DNA of 64,000 nt from Ustilaginoidea virens (taxonomy: Eukaryota; Ascomycota; Sordariomycetes; Hypocreales; Clavicipitaceae), in assembly GCF_000687475.1 (NCBI RefSeq), contig NC_057316.1, positions 4,092,001 to 4,156,000 on the forward strand, written 5' to 3'. A program made the translations under genes and the position numbers. Position 1 is the stretch's first letter. The number at the start of each line of letters is the position of its first letter. Of this stretch, positions 9,954 to 22,380 are shown one piece after another. The notes below the pieces were generated by a model. That model saw only the letters and a program-made list of their open reading frames with translations, made no database searches and was not told the DNA's origin.

Positions 9954-11335
9954 GACAATAAGGGTTGGGCAAGACCAAAAAAAGGACACCAGGAAACCAA
10001 TGGTCAAGGACTTGTCGCGCTTCCCATGTACCACCGACCAACCACGACAAAGGCTGCCGGGGAACAGCCAAATGGACTAGCCGCGTTTTGCATTGTGTGT
10101 ATTTTAATTCTGCCTTCCATCGATGCCAAAGCTTCCAATCTCGGTCTCCTCTTATGCATCGCCGTGAGTTTCCTTTGCTCTAATGGCTGTTCCCACAGTA
10201 CACTTTTGTAACATCAACACCATACGTAAAAGGCGACAGACTCGTATTTGGGCCGCTACACACACCTCATTGGCAAGCTCATCTCATCAACTTCACGGGT
10301 AACATGTCCTCTGGGGACAACAGGGGGGGGCCAAAAAAAAAAAAAAACACCGATGAAATCAACCTAGCTAAGAAAATGGCAAACGAAGAAGCCTGGTTCA
10401 AGAGTTCGTGTCAAGACAACTCAATAGTCCCAACCTCCCCCCACAACGGCTAAAATACAGCAGTTACTATTCCCTTCTTCACCAGCCAACCAGTCCATCT
10501 GCTCCTTTCCGATCCAGTGCCGAAAGCAGTGCTCCCATGGAGATGCAGCAAAGGCCATCGGGCACGGCATGGAGGATGCGAGGACCAAGATGCAGGCGTC
10601 GCCGACCAATCTTTTGCGGGGCATCTAGACTAAGGAAAACCATAAGCACGGCACCGCTTAAAAGTGCCAAATCAGCTTCTCCCCTGGCTGATAATAAGAC
10701 GAATAAGGCGTCGGTACTGCGAGTTACCGACATGCAACCTTGCCAAAAACAATCGTGTCCTTTTGCTCTCGCTCTTCCAAGACAGCACAACTACCCTCCC
10801 GTCACACTCCGACAGAGAGACAAAATGAAGAGTTCCACTGCTTTCTCGGGCTGACCAAGTACAAATCAAGAACAGCTCCAAGCACCATCGCCAAGACTAA
10901 GCACCACATACACCCAAGCTATTCTGCTACTTCTTCTCTCGTATGCTTGTGTGTGTTCGCAGTGCCTAGTGTCTTGCGACCCCCTCCCCACTGCCGCAAA
11001 GCCATGCTCTGCATACGTGAAGCTCTTTGCAAAGTCCATCAATTCCCAGTGACAAGCTTTTGCTCAAAGTGGCTAAACCGACAAGTTTTGTGATTAAAAT
11101 CAGTGGGGTAAATTATGGCGGAACACAATAAAAGGGGAAACAAGGAGGGAAAAAAAAAAGAAAAAAAAAAGAAAAACAAAGGCTGACAAAGAAATAGAAT
11201 CGAAAGGATAACGAGAGGGTGTCGAGCTGATGATGGACAGCGTGTCATGGATGCTCAGACATAATATCGTAGAAAGGATGGCAAACTGCGTGCGTGCCGG
11301 CAAGGTCTCGGAAAGGCCAATGTTTCGCGCCGAGT
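9954..11335. other. Convergent intergenic region
   Basis: About 1.4 kb between the 3' ends of FIS1 and the septin gene. Open frames here are short and have no recognisable domains. A-rich tracts occur at about 10334-10347 and 11149-11175. I see nothing else in it. Confidence 0.6.
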
Positions 11336-13215
11336 TTAACGGAGTGAAAAGCCCTTGCGCTTGCCTTCCTTCTCCACCGGCCGCCCGCTCTCGATGCGTT
11401 GCTTCTTGTCCTCCAGCTCTGCTCGCTGGCGGTCGAGTTGTTCCTTCATTTCTCTGTGGCGGGCATAGAGTTCCTCTTCGGATTGCTTGAGTTTGCTCTC
11501 CTTCTCAGCCACCTTCTGCTGGAACACCATCTTCATTTCAGCCTCCATCTTGGCTAGCTTCTGCTCGTGCAGAGCACGCTCCTCTTCTTGCTTGACAGCA
11601 GGATTGACTTCCTTGAAGACGCTAGGGTCTTGCGACACGCCCATGGCAATAAGCTTGTCGGTACGGTAGTTCTCGTACAGGGTGTTATTGGTGTGCTCCT
11701 TGAGCTCCTCCATGTGGGTTCGGATAAGCATCTGGCGGAGCTTGACAAAGTCGCAATGCTCCTCGTTGTCCACCTCAATGAGGCCCCATGGGTACTGACG
11801 TCCGCGAACAGCCCGGCCGTCGGCCGTCTTGATCTCGTTGGTCGCACCAACCACCGCAAAAGGGACCTTGGACATGATTTCATTGTTCTCAGCAATAGTC
11901 TCCTCATCATCCAACTCGTATCTGGGGCCCTCGAAAATTTGGATGCCGTGATGCTTGATGTCGGCTAGAATCTGTCCAAATTGATTAGCATTCTCTGCTA
12001 TACAGAAGACTTTGGGAGCTGTGTTCCATGGTCGCTTACTCTGGCCTTGAAGCTGGCAATCTCCTCATCGGTCAAGGTATCGGATTTGGCAATGACAGGT
12101 ATCAAGTTGACCTTGGTGTGCAATCGTCTCATAACTTCGATATCAAGAGGCTTAAGAGAGTGGCCTGTGGGCTGAATAAAGAAGACACAAGCATGTATAC
12201 GGTTGTCGACAATGTTCATGCGGTTGACCTTGTTCTCCGCATCGAGGTAAGCGTCATAACGGCGCTCGATGTCATCAACAATGGGGCGCCAGGACTCGTC
12301 ATTGTTGACAAAGTCACCAAATCCAGGAGTATCCACAACAGTTAGGCGGAGGCGGACTCCAGCTTCCTCGATATCGGCGCTGATGGCTTGGATCTGGACT
12401 GTCTTGGGAATAATGTCGTGGCTGGGGCCTTTGCGCTCTCGGGGAGGATACAGGGAGGTGTTGAAAAGTGTGTTTACAAGGGTGGACTTGCCAAGACCAG
12501 ATTCGCCTAAGCACGCGAAACGATTAGCGCTTTTTCTGACATGTAAGTAAGCCAGCAAGGTTAAGCAGACACTACATACCAACAACCATCACGTTGAAGT
12601 TGAAGCCCTTGCGTACGCTCTTACGGTGCCACTGATTAGGTAGGTTGGCAAACCCAACGTAGCCAGTCAGCTTTCTTCGGACAATGTTTCGTGTGTCCTG
12701 GATCGAAGAAGCGGCTTGGGAAGAAACTAAACGTAGAGTAAGAGGCATGAACGTATTGGTCAGATTTTTAGAGTTCCAGCAATTTCAAGGCTTACCAGTA
12801 GAAGGTAAGGTGGGCGAGCCCACGAGGGAGTCGGAGCCGTTAGAAGCTAGACAAAAGACCAGTTAGCAAGGAGATGACATAATGAGGAGCGTGTCGACAT
12901 CTTGATGAATCCCAGGGCTGCGGAAAGCGAGGAAGTCTGCTAACTCAGATCCTTGACCTGATCATGATTAGGATTATCATAGTGAGTCGACTCCACTAGA
13001 AGTTCTTCCGATCCGTTATTGTTTCCGTACAGATATGGTATATTGGGCGGCTCGTCAGAAGGGCTCGTATCCGACAAGGTTGAGCTATGCATCGAAAGCG
13101 GCTTCTCCACTTCAAACATTTCTCGACTTGATGGAGTGGTCCCATGGCATACTGGCAACTTGGGTGTTTTCAAAGTTGATGCAGTTGCTCCTTGGGTTGA
13201 TTTACCGTTGCTCAT
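11336..13215 (-). CDS. cdc3: Septin, Cdc3/AspB type
   Basis: GTP-binding filament-forming protein of the septin ring at septation and branching sites. Five exons, 12945-13215, 12796-12846, 12580-12726, 12040-12506 and 11336-11971, give 523 aa. The GTPase motifs are the P-loop GESGLGKST (split by an intron after its first base), DTPGFGD and AKSD. After the septin element comes a C-terminal coiled coil ([20 protein letters not shown] onward) ending GKRKGFSLR. About 155 residues precede the P-loop. This, with the coiled coil, fits the Cdc3/AspB class better than the short-N-terminus Cdc10, Cdc11 and Cdc12 classes. The start [10 protein letters not shown] is chosen; the frame stays open upstream to 13380. 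The donor of intron 1 (GTTAGC) is weak, so the exon 1/exon 2 junction is the least certain. Confidence 0.88.
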
Positions 13216-14520
13216 CTTTTGAGCTGCCGTACCCAATTCAAGTGCCAAAGAACACTGGTCCTGTCGTGCTCCAAATGGACTGCTCCGAGTGGGAAGCTGA
13301 AGTTCGAAAGACATTTCCAAGTGTACGGCAAACTCGATTCTTGTTGTTTTCTTTTTGTAAAATTTGAGGCAGCGGTGCACGCGAAAAGCCGTCGTTTGAA
13401 GGGGAAAAAAAAAACGAAAATTTGGAGCCCAAAAAAATCAAGGAAAGTATAGATGTCGTAGAGAGAATTCCTGTGGTTTGATTCGAAGATCTGATGGGAC
13501 GGATCATGAGGTGATAACAATGAAGCTGTGTAGGAGGGATCGTCCGAGCTTCCGAGACGTGGTAGGTTTCTCTCTCGTCGAATAGCACAACTTCTTGCCT
13601 CGGAAGGTCTGCGTGCAAGTGCGACTGCGGCATGTTCACGGTGCCATTAACAATAAATGAAAGAGTGTTCTTACCCATATCGATATAAAAAGAGCGGTCG
13701 GTCGATCTTGTAAGAATGAGAAGATGGTTTCTGCAAGCAGGAAGAAAGGTCAGCTACGTCAGGTAGGAGCTCTGTACACGAGTCAGGGGTCGACTTCGGT
13801 TTGAGGGGCAATGCTTGCGCCCTAGAAACAATGCGAGAGCAATCCATATCATGAAAACTGAGGGAAGAAGGCTTCGTATGTTTGCCAACAAGAGGAAAAA
13901 AGAGATGGAGCCAACGGCAGCAGACTGTTGGCAGCGAGGAAAACACGCAGCAATATCCAGGGCAAAACAGCGTCAGTGCTTACCAAGGAAGACGACGGAG
14001 AGAGCCCCAGAGGCAGGAGCACACGTGTCTAAGCCGTTGTAAGGAAGAGGCAAAAAAAAAAAAAAAAAAACTGAAAAGAGAATGGGTCGACGAAGTATCG
14101 ACAAGGAGGCCCAATGCGGCGCACAGAAAAGTCGAGACTGTGCAGGTAGCAATGATGGGGAGAAGGCAACAAGTGAAGTAAAAGTTGGAAGGTTGGTAAG
14201 ATTGGCAGATGGCAGGTGGATGGTGGATGGTTAGTCCGACCAGGCCAGAGGAAGGGGTCCCGAAATTTTGGGGGTGGATGCAATTGAGTGTTGTTTAGCG
14301 GCCAAGTACTCCGTACCTGGAAGTCTGCCGCGCTGGCTGTGTGTACGTCCGTATCGAGGGCGGGAAAGCCCCAGCCAGGCACAAGCTGCTCTGGTCTGGT
14401 GCCACCAGACCCCACAGCGACCCATTGACAGTGACCATTGACAGTGACCACATCACAGGGGGCTCGTCAGGTACTTGGCACTTGCCAAGCGCGATGCACC
14501 TAACCAGACCCCTAACTTAC

Positions 14521-14550
14521 CAGGTAGGTACCTACCTACCTACCTAGCTA
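14521..14550. repeat. TACC tetranucleotide cluster
   Basis: GGTAGGTA followed directly by repeated CTAC units, so the two halves are inverted relative to each other. The same word family recurs at other intergenic sites in the window. Confidence 0.75.
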
Positions 14551-15420
14551 AGCACCAGACCCCAAGCACACATGCAGCTCACCAGATTGATCCCTTCAAT
14601 CGAATGCCCATAACAAGAACGCTTGAGCATTGCAGACGCGGCCGCCAGACGCACACCAGTTGGAATTTGAACTATCCGATACTTCCGCCGCCCTACTACC
14701 GTCGGAGTAAAATCACATGCATGTCTGGTAGCCACCAGTGCTTCGTACGGAGTACCTCTTCTTGGTATTGCAATACCAGGCTGTAAGCGCCATTGGTCAC
14801 CACCATGCTTGTCTCGCAGCTTGCCTGCTCCTTTACCTTACGAAGCGCGAAAGGGGGATGAAATCAGCAGCAATGGGCACCGGATACCAGAAAGTAACCA
14901 GATGTCAAACTGAGAGGTATGTACCTACCTCTAAAGGCAGCTAGGAACTACCCACCTCCTAAGTTGACCTGTGCTGGGGCCAGCTTTGATGGGACCTTGC
15001 CAGCAAAAGGGGGTTGCGTCACGGCTACACCGATTTTGGCTTAGGCAGATAGATGGACAAGGCGGCCTAACAAGCTCAGGGTCACGGAGTGGTGCAGAGC
15101 GCGTTGATTGGCTGCATCGTCTCCCAACCAGCGTTCCGCTGTTGTCGGTGATTTTCCTTTTGGGAACGAGACGAGATAGTTGGAACAACAACAGGGAATA
15201 GTGAGGGCCTGCGAGCTTTCTCTTCCAGGGTCGTCGCCATGTCTGGGGCAATTAGGGAATCGTGGGGGGTTTTTGCTGGAGCCATGCCCGGCCGAGATGG
15301 CCCGTTAAATCTTGGCTGGTGAGAGGAGGTGGTACATGATGCCTAGTGATATACTCGATGAGTCGAGCTCGGATGACTCAATTGTTTAAATTCTTCCCGG
15401 TTTCTGTCTGGTAGTTTCTG

Positions 15421-15507
15421 TACGTACCTAAGGTACCTACCTACCTAACCTACCTACCTACCTTACCTACCTTACCTGGTGCCTAAGGTAGGTAGGAGGT
15501 AGGTACA
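15421..15507. repeat. TACC/GGTA inverted repeat cluster
   Basis: A run of TACCTACC and AGGTACC units of about 55 bp, then GGTGCCTAAGGTAGGTAGG and further GGTA units. The right part is the reverse complement of the left, so the block could fold as an imperfect hairpin. Confidence 0.8.
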
Positions 15508-17084
15508 GCTTCACCAGTGTAGCTGAGGTAAGTTAGGTGGCTGGTCTTTCCCTTACTCTCGTGCCCACGTCGCGTTGAGGGCAATTCTGCTTCCTTGTCG
15601 TCCTTTCCTCCTCCTTCCTCCTCCTAACGTTTTGTTTTGACTGGCATTCCCTCTCTGGCTTCTTTAGTATGTAGGATCCGAGCTAGCTAACGCGGCAAAA
15701 GGTCGGTCGACTAGGAACGAGTAACTCCGTACCTTGCCCCTTTTTCTCTATTTTCTGCGGCATGATGTCGTGGTTTTAGCTTCCGAGTCGTAAGCTCCGA
15801 GTCCCAGCCTAGGCTTGGTACCTCCTCCTGGCTTAGGAGGTAGGTAGTAGCCTCCCTCCCCCCCGCAGTTGCGTCCGCTTGTTGTACGTTTTCCTTCTTT
15901 TCCTTCGTTTCTTTTTCCTCTGGGCCGTATCGTATGTATGGTATGTACATACTCCGTACCATGTTGCCTGTGCCTGGTGCAGTTTTTAGCCTCCTTGATA
16001 CTCTTTCCTTGCATGAATCGCGTCAGCCCAAGTCTCATGCGGCTGGTCACTTTCCTGAAAATGCTTGCATTAGCTTCTGTTGGACTGGCCCACTCAGCAG
16101 AATCGCCCCTATGGGGAGCTTCCAAGTTGCCTCCATGCCAATTTCGTCCCAATCAAAATGTACTGTACAGATCAGACGTCTGCCTCGCAGCTCACAGGCG
16201 CCCTGCCTACGGAGTACCCAAGTCAGATTCCTGAGACAAAACAGGCAATCGCCTTGATGCCTGTCAATGCAGTGCGCTGCTCCATACAACTCGCTCGACT
16301 TGAAATTGGACGTTCACTGCCGCCAGTTTCACCACACAGTAACGGAGTACTTGTTTCGTTCATCTTTTACCGCAGAAAGGGGTTGGTTCCGCGCTGGCCA
16401 GTATTCATACCTCGTTGTCCGACCATAGTAGCAGCTAGCTCCTGTGTACTATTGTGGAACAACCTGATGGGGGGTTTTCTGGTGGCGCACGTGCGTCGAT
16501 TGATTTCGAATGAGAAAATAACAACAATAATGACTGAAATTCAAATTCAATTGAATTCAAGCGATGATGAATAAGAGGGAAACAAGGGCGCTTGATGCCG
16601 CATGCTTTGATACGATGGATGACTGCTTCTGCCGTGACCCTTGTCCATTATGCACCATCACGGAAGCGAGTTGAAGTTGACACAACATGAAGCAGGATGG
16701 GGTGTTGCGCAACCTGGCCTAGTCACCACCGGTGGGTCCGGCTGTACCCTTGGCGGCCAACGCCACTCCACTTGCATTTAGGTAGAAGCGTCCTTTTTTC
16801 ATCTTCGTCCGGGTCGATGTGAAAAATGCGCTCAACTTCCTCACCGGCGCAGCCACTGTGACGCCGCGTACTCGTCGAAACAGCATCAGAATAAAAAACG
16901 CCGCGTGAAACCAACTCGACGCTACGATTCCCTGACCGACTCCTCCTGCGATACAGACGCGCAGAAACCCTCAAGTCCTGAGGCGGCGCTTGCATTGTGT
17001 CATGGCCTCGAAACGTAAGGTTGTACAGGGTATGTGCAGTGCAATTTGATGCAAGACATTGACAAAGTTATTGGAGGGTACAGG

Positions 17085-17148
17085 TCAACCGACCTATGCC
17101 CCCCCCTTATCATCCGACCCCCCCATAATAACTTAACTGACCTGACCA
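17085..17148 (+). repeat. Left terminal inverted repeat
   Basis: 64 bp starting TCAACCGACCTATG and ending AACTGACCTGACCA. It pairs with 17681-17744 on the opposite strand with 62 of 64 matches. Confidence 0.92.
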
Positions 17149-17200
17149 TTACTGTGGGCTGTATTCTTAATATAATTGGTTTATTAGAGAATAGTGGGTC

Positions 17201-17620
17201 AAGTCACTTTATATAGAAAAATATACGAAAAGTACTTTCTCTGCTATCTTACTAGGTTCTTAGGTAGGGGTACCTAGTAAAAGAAATGAAAGAAGTCTCT
17301 TTATATATAAAAGTATATATAAGGGTACCTTTCTTTCTATTTCTAGAACCTGTGTACTTAGGTAGGTATTTAGTAGAGGTGCTAGAAGTCACTTTATATA
17401 GAAAAATATATATAAAGGTACTTTTTTCTGCTATAGTACCTAAGTACCTAAGTACCTACCTAGTAAAAAGAAAGGAAGTCACTTTCTATAGAAAGGTCTA
17501 TATAAAGGTACTTTCTTTACTTTTAATACTAGGTTCTTGGGTAGGGATACCAAATAGAAATATAATAGAAGTCACTTTCTATAGAAAAATATATATAAAG
17601 AAACTTATAGTCTAGTGGCT
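17201..17620. repeat. Five tandem ~92-bp internal repeats
   Basis: The word AAGTCACTTT (once AAGTCTCTTT) starts at 17201, 17293, 17386, 17476 and 17569, giving spacings of 92, 93, 90 and 93 bp. Each unit continues with a TATA-rich block and then a GGTAC or AGTAC. The spacers also carry TAGGTAGG/TACCTAGTA words like those scattered elsewhere in the window. Confidence 0.85.
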
Positions 17621-17680
17621 ACTGTAGATTAAAGGATCCACTACTCTTTATTAGCGTATCTCTCCATTAGGAAAGAGCAT

Positions 17681-17744
17681 TGGTCAGGTCAGTTAAGTTA
17701 TTATGGGGGGGTCGAATGATAAGGGGGGGGCACAGGTCGGTTGA
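17681..17744 (-). repeat. Right terminal inverted repeat
   Basis: Reverse-complement partner of the left repeat; ends in GGTCGGTTGA at 17744. The AT-rich interior ends abruptly at its inner edge. Confidence 0.92.
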
Positions 17745-18025
17745 TATGTAGTCTCAAGTTATTGCCGCACCGTCGTTGGGAATTGCAAATGATTCCATAC
17801 TATACATCTCTGAGGCGGAGTCATTGGTCTTAATGACCGTCTTTGGCAAAGTAGGCCTTTCCTGTGCAACAACAACAACAACACCACCACCCCCATTCCC
17901 CCCCATTCCCATTCCCTACTTGGCTATAATACATGCTACACATGTCGTGGTAAACTTGTAAGCTTTGGTCCAACTCAGCAGTGATTGATGTTCTCTTCAA
18001 TCCTCCACGTGCAGAGCCCTCTGCT

Positions 18026-19370
<1,345 letters not shown>

Positions 19371-19738
19371 GGTTGACGAAATCTTGCGTCTACGGCTGAG
19401 AAATATTCAATCGTTGTGGCAAGACTGAGGCTGTTGTTCCCGGTTGCTTCGAGTACAGTGTGCTGTGATGCAAGCCAACCAATCCATCCTTTCTATTGGT
19501 TGGACAGGGGGTGGAAAGCTTCCAGCCAATGGCAAAACGCGCAATTGGTGGTCAGCGCCACGTGACTTCGCGACGAGCAAGCGGAAGAGAAGAAACTACT
19601 CCGGCACTCGGCGCGCGTTTGCCTGACAAGTTATGTACTTACAGCTTGGCGTCAAGGCCCACCGCTTGCTTGAATAACGTCGTATTGGTTGAAGATGCGG
19701 AACTCGCATCTTCAACGGACGATAAAGATCCGCACAGA
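19371..19738. promoter_or_regulatory. Bidirectional HEM15/KU70 promoter with four CCAAT boxes
   Basis: Only 368 bp separate the two start codons. CCAAT pentamers occur at 19479-19483 and 19526-19530 on + and at 19495-19499 and 19544-19548 on -, four in 70 bp. A CACGTG palindrome follows at 19559-19564. CCAAT is the binding core of the fungal HAP/NF-Y complex, known in other fungi to control iron and heme genes with HapX. That it acts here is inference. Confidence 0.7.
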
Positions 19739-21798
19739 ATGACAGGAAATGGTCAAAATTGGAAGCGTGAGGAAGAAGATGAAGACGATCAGGAGATTGA
19801 CGAAGCAGTAAGACGAAGCCCAGTCCCAGATTCGAAGCGCGAACTCCGACTTAACACTGCGTGCAGAGCTACAAGGCCCAAAAGGATGCCATTCTGATGG
19901 CAATTGAGGTCAGCGAGTCCATGATTGAGCCCCCGCCGCCGTCGGACTCAAAGAAGGCCGATCGAAACAGTCCGCTCGAGGCAGCTCTCAAATGCGCCTA
20001 CCACTTGATGGAGCAACGCATCATCTCCAACCCCAAGGACATGATGGGCATCTTGCTGTTTGGAACGCAAAAGACAAAGTTCCACAGTGAAGAAAGCGGC
20101 CGTGGTGGTCTGGGCTACCCCAACTGCTATCTGCTCACAGATCTTGATGTTCCGGCTGCCGATGACGTAAAGGTGCTGAAAGCTCTTGTGGAGGATGGTG
20201 AGGACGACGACGACGTTCTAAGACCATCAACGCAGCCGGCAATCATGTCCAACGTACTGTTCTGCGCCAACCAGATTTTTACGACAAAGGCCGCTAATTT
20301 TGGAAGTCGTCGCCTGTTCATCATCACCGATAACGACAATCCCCACCCTACAGACAAGGCAGCCATGTCGGCAGCTGCGGTTCGAGCCAAGGACCTTTAT
20401 GACCTTGGGGTAGCCATCGAGCTCTTTCCAATCACTCGAGGTGATTCAAAGTTTGATTTGACAAAATTCTACGATGTGAGTTTCATGACGGGCCCCCACG
20501 CGCTTCCCTTCTCTTGTCCGCCTACTGAACTTGCTGCTTAGGATATCGTGTACCGAGATCCAGCCACGGAAGCCAATAACCCGGCGATTTCCATTTCCAA
20601 GTCGGGCGATGGATTGTCTTTACTCAGTTCGCTGATCTCCAACATCAACTCGAAACAGACGCCCAAACGGGCCTTGTTCTCCAACGTGCCATTTGAGATT
20701 GCCCCTGGGCTGCGAATATCTGTCAAGGGCTACAACATCTTTCAACGGCAGACGCCGGCGAGAACGTGTTACATCTGGCTCGACGGCGAAAAGCCTCAAA
20801 TAGCTACGGGTGAAACGACCAGGCTTGCCGAGGACAGTGCCAGGACTGTCGAGAAGGGCGAGATGAAGAAGGCTTACAAGTTTGGCGGTGAATACGTCTA
20901 TTTCTCGCCGGAAGAACAGCAATCTCTGAGGGACTTTGGATCACCTGTTATTCGAATTATTGGCTTCAAGCCTCGAAAGTCACTGCCCATGTGGGCCAGT
21001 GTCAAGAAGTCCGCCTTCATATTCCCCAGCGAAGAGGATTACGTCGGCTCCACCCGTGTCTTTGCGGCGCTCTGGAAGAAGCTGCTCAAGGACGACAAAG
21101 TGGGCATTTCATGGTGCGTCGTGCGCGCGAATGCGCAACCGATGCTGGCCGCCATAATCCCGTCTCGGGAGCGGTCTGATGAAGAATCCGGGACTCCATT
21201 TCTACCTACTGGGCTGTGGATTTATCCCTTGCCCTTTGCGGATGATTTGAGAGAAATCACGATGCCGGTCAACGTGGCGCGAAGCTCCGACGACCTCAAG
21301 ACGAAGATGCGAACAGTTGTTCAGCAACTACAGTTACCCAAAGCCATGTACCAGCCAACGAAATACCCAAATCCTGCGCTGCAGTGGCATTATCAAATCC
21401 TGAAAGCGCTGGCCCTCGAGGAGGAAGTACCGGAGGAAGCAGACGACGCGACCGAGCCCAGGTATAAAGCTATCAGCAAGCGCGCGGGTGGATACCTAGA
21501 AGAATGGTCTGGCAAGCTCGGAGAGGACTTGGGGCCTATGCTTGTAGCAAAACTGAAGCGAGAGGCGGACGATGATGGCTCAGATCGCCCCACGAAGCAG
21601 AGGCGCGGGGCCTCTGAAAGGACCAATCCTTCGTCCATGTCATTGAAGGAACTGAGGGAGGCCCTAGAGAGCGGGCAAATCACGAAGATGACGGTCGCTC
21701 AATTACGGGATGTAGCTGGGTCCAAGGGCATCAATACGGCAGGAAAGAAGGCGCAAATTGTCGAGAGGATTGAGCAATGGGTAGACGAGAACGCGTGA
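19739..21798 (+). CDS. KU70: Ku70, non-homologous end-joining DNA-end-binding subunit
   Basis: Forms the Ku ring with Ku80 at DNA double-strand ends, for end joining and telomere protection; the Neurospora counterpart is mus-51. Three exons, 19739-19807, 19867-20475 and 20542-21798, give 644 aa, the usual fungal length. Exon 1 is an acidic start ([13 protein letters not shown]). Next is the Ku von Willebrand-like domain with [14 protein letters not shown] (about residues 28-41), GILLFGTQ and [13 protein letters not shown]. The Ku core beta-barrel follows from about residue 265 ([18 protein letters not shown]), with [19 protein letters not shown] near 420. The end holds a basic linker ([12 protein letters not shown]) and a SAP domain (about 610-640: [26 protein letters not shown]). 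Both introns are in phase 0. Confidence 0.96.
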
Positions 21799-22380
21799 GC
21801 GAAGAGGGAGTCGAGAAAGGCAATCAGTTGTATATGTACCTACCTATAGCTGTTTGCCTGGAATAATGTCCACATGAATCGCATACCTGTGAAAGAAATA
21901 AACGCATGCAGCTGTCACGCCCTTGTTTTGCGTATTTACGGAGTGCATTTTTTCTTGTATTTATTGCATCATCCCATTTTCCAGGTTTGAGGTATGTACC
22001 TACGACGTAAGGCGATGGGGCGGGGAGTGTGCATAGCAGCGGTACATGTACATTATACATAGCAGTGGCAGCAGCAAGTGGCAGCAGCAAGTGGCAGCAG
22101 CAAGTGGCAGCAAGTGGCAGCAATGGTGACTGACTAGTGCTGGTGGTGGCAGGCGCCACCCAGTCCTCAGTCCCCCCATCAATCCGCCAAAACAACATTG
22201 AATCCAAAAACTGCAACCTCGACCCTCGCGGCTGCACAATCGACTTCCCTCCAGTCCCGACAGACAGCTCGCGCTTCTTGCTTCCAGTCTCAAGTGACCA
22301 CAAGCCATACCCGTCTCCGGATCCTCGTCGTCACTCGCAATCTCCTGCGTCCGGGCGTCTGGCGCTCCCCCCACTGCGCC
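21799..22380. other. Intergenic region between KU70 and the downstream zinc-cluster gene
   Basis: 582 bp. A GTGGCAGCAGCAA-type repeat occupies about 22064-22123, probably in the promoter or 5' UTR of the gene at 22381. A near-match TACGGAGTG lies at about 21937. Confidence 0.6.

Larger units (their letters stand above)
13216..17084. other. Gene-poor region with repeat clusters
   Basis: Lies upstream of the septin gene and left of the inverted-repeat element. The first few hundred bases should hold the septin promoter and 5' UTR; a GGTAAG at 13672-13677 on the minus strand could be a 5'-UTR donor. Further right are TACC/GGTA clusters (14521-14550, 15421-15507), exact TACGGAGTA or TACTCCGTA words at 14307, 14746, 15950 and 16208, and a poly-A run at 14053-14070. 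No open frame here has convincing domains; a minus-strand frame at 16723-16995 is discussed as a finding. Confidence 0.6.
17085..17744. mobile_element. 660-bp MITE-like inverted-repeat element
   Basis: Non-coding element bounded by 64-bp terminal inverted repeats at 17085-17148 and 17681-17744 that differ at only two positions (12 and 30). The ends begin TCAACCGACC and contain an 8-C and a 7-C tract. The interior is strongly AT-rich, unlike the flanks, and carries five tandem copies of a unit of about 92 bp. There is no transposase frame; the open frame at 17286-17615 is just the tandem repeat translated. I see no convincing target-site duplication. The structure fits a miniature inverted-repeat or foldback-type non-autonomous DNA transposon. 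The superfamily cannot be named. Confidence 0.85.

Noticed and set aside
13238..13678. 146-aa minus-strand frame upstream of the septin
   Set aside because: It starts at a GGTAAG that looks like a splice donor and includes poly-T runs; more likely 5' UTR.
16080..16574. 164-aa + strand frame
   Set aside because: Composition and lack of domains look like random open sequence in a repeat-rich region.
17286..17615. 109-aa frame in the inverted-repeat element
   Set aside because: It is the tandem 92-bp unit translated (repeated YRKIYIKVL). No transposase features.
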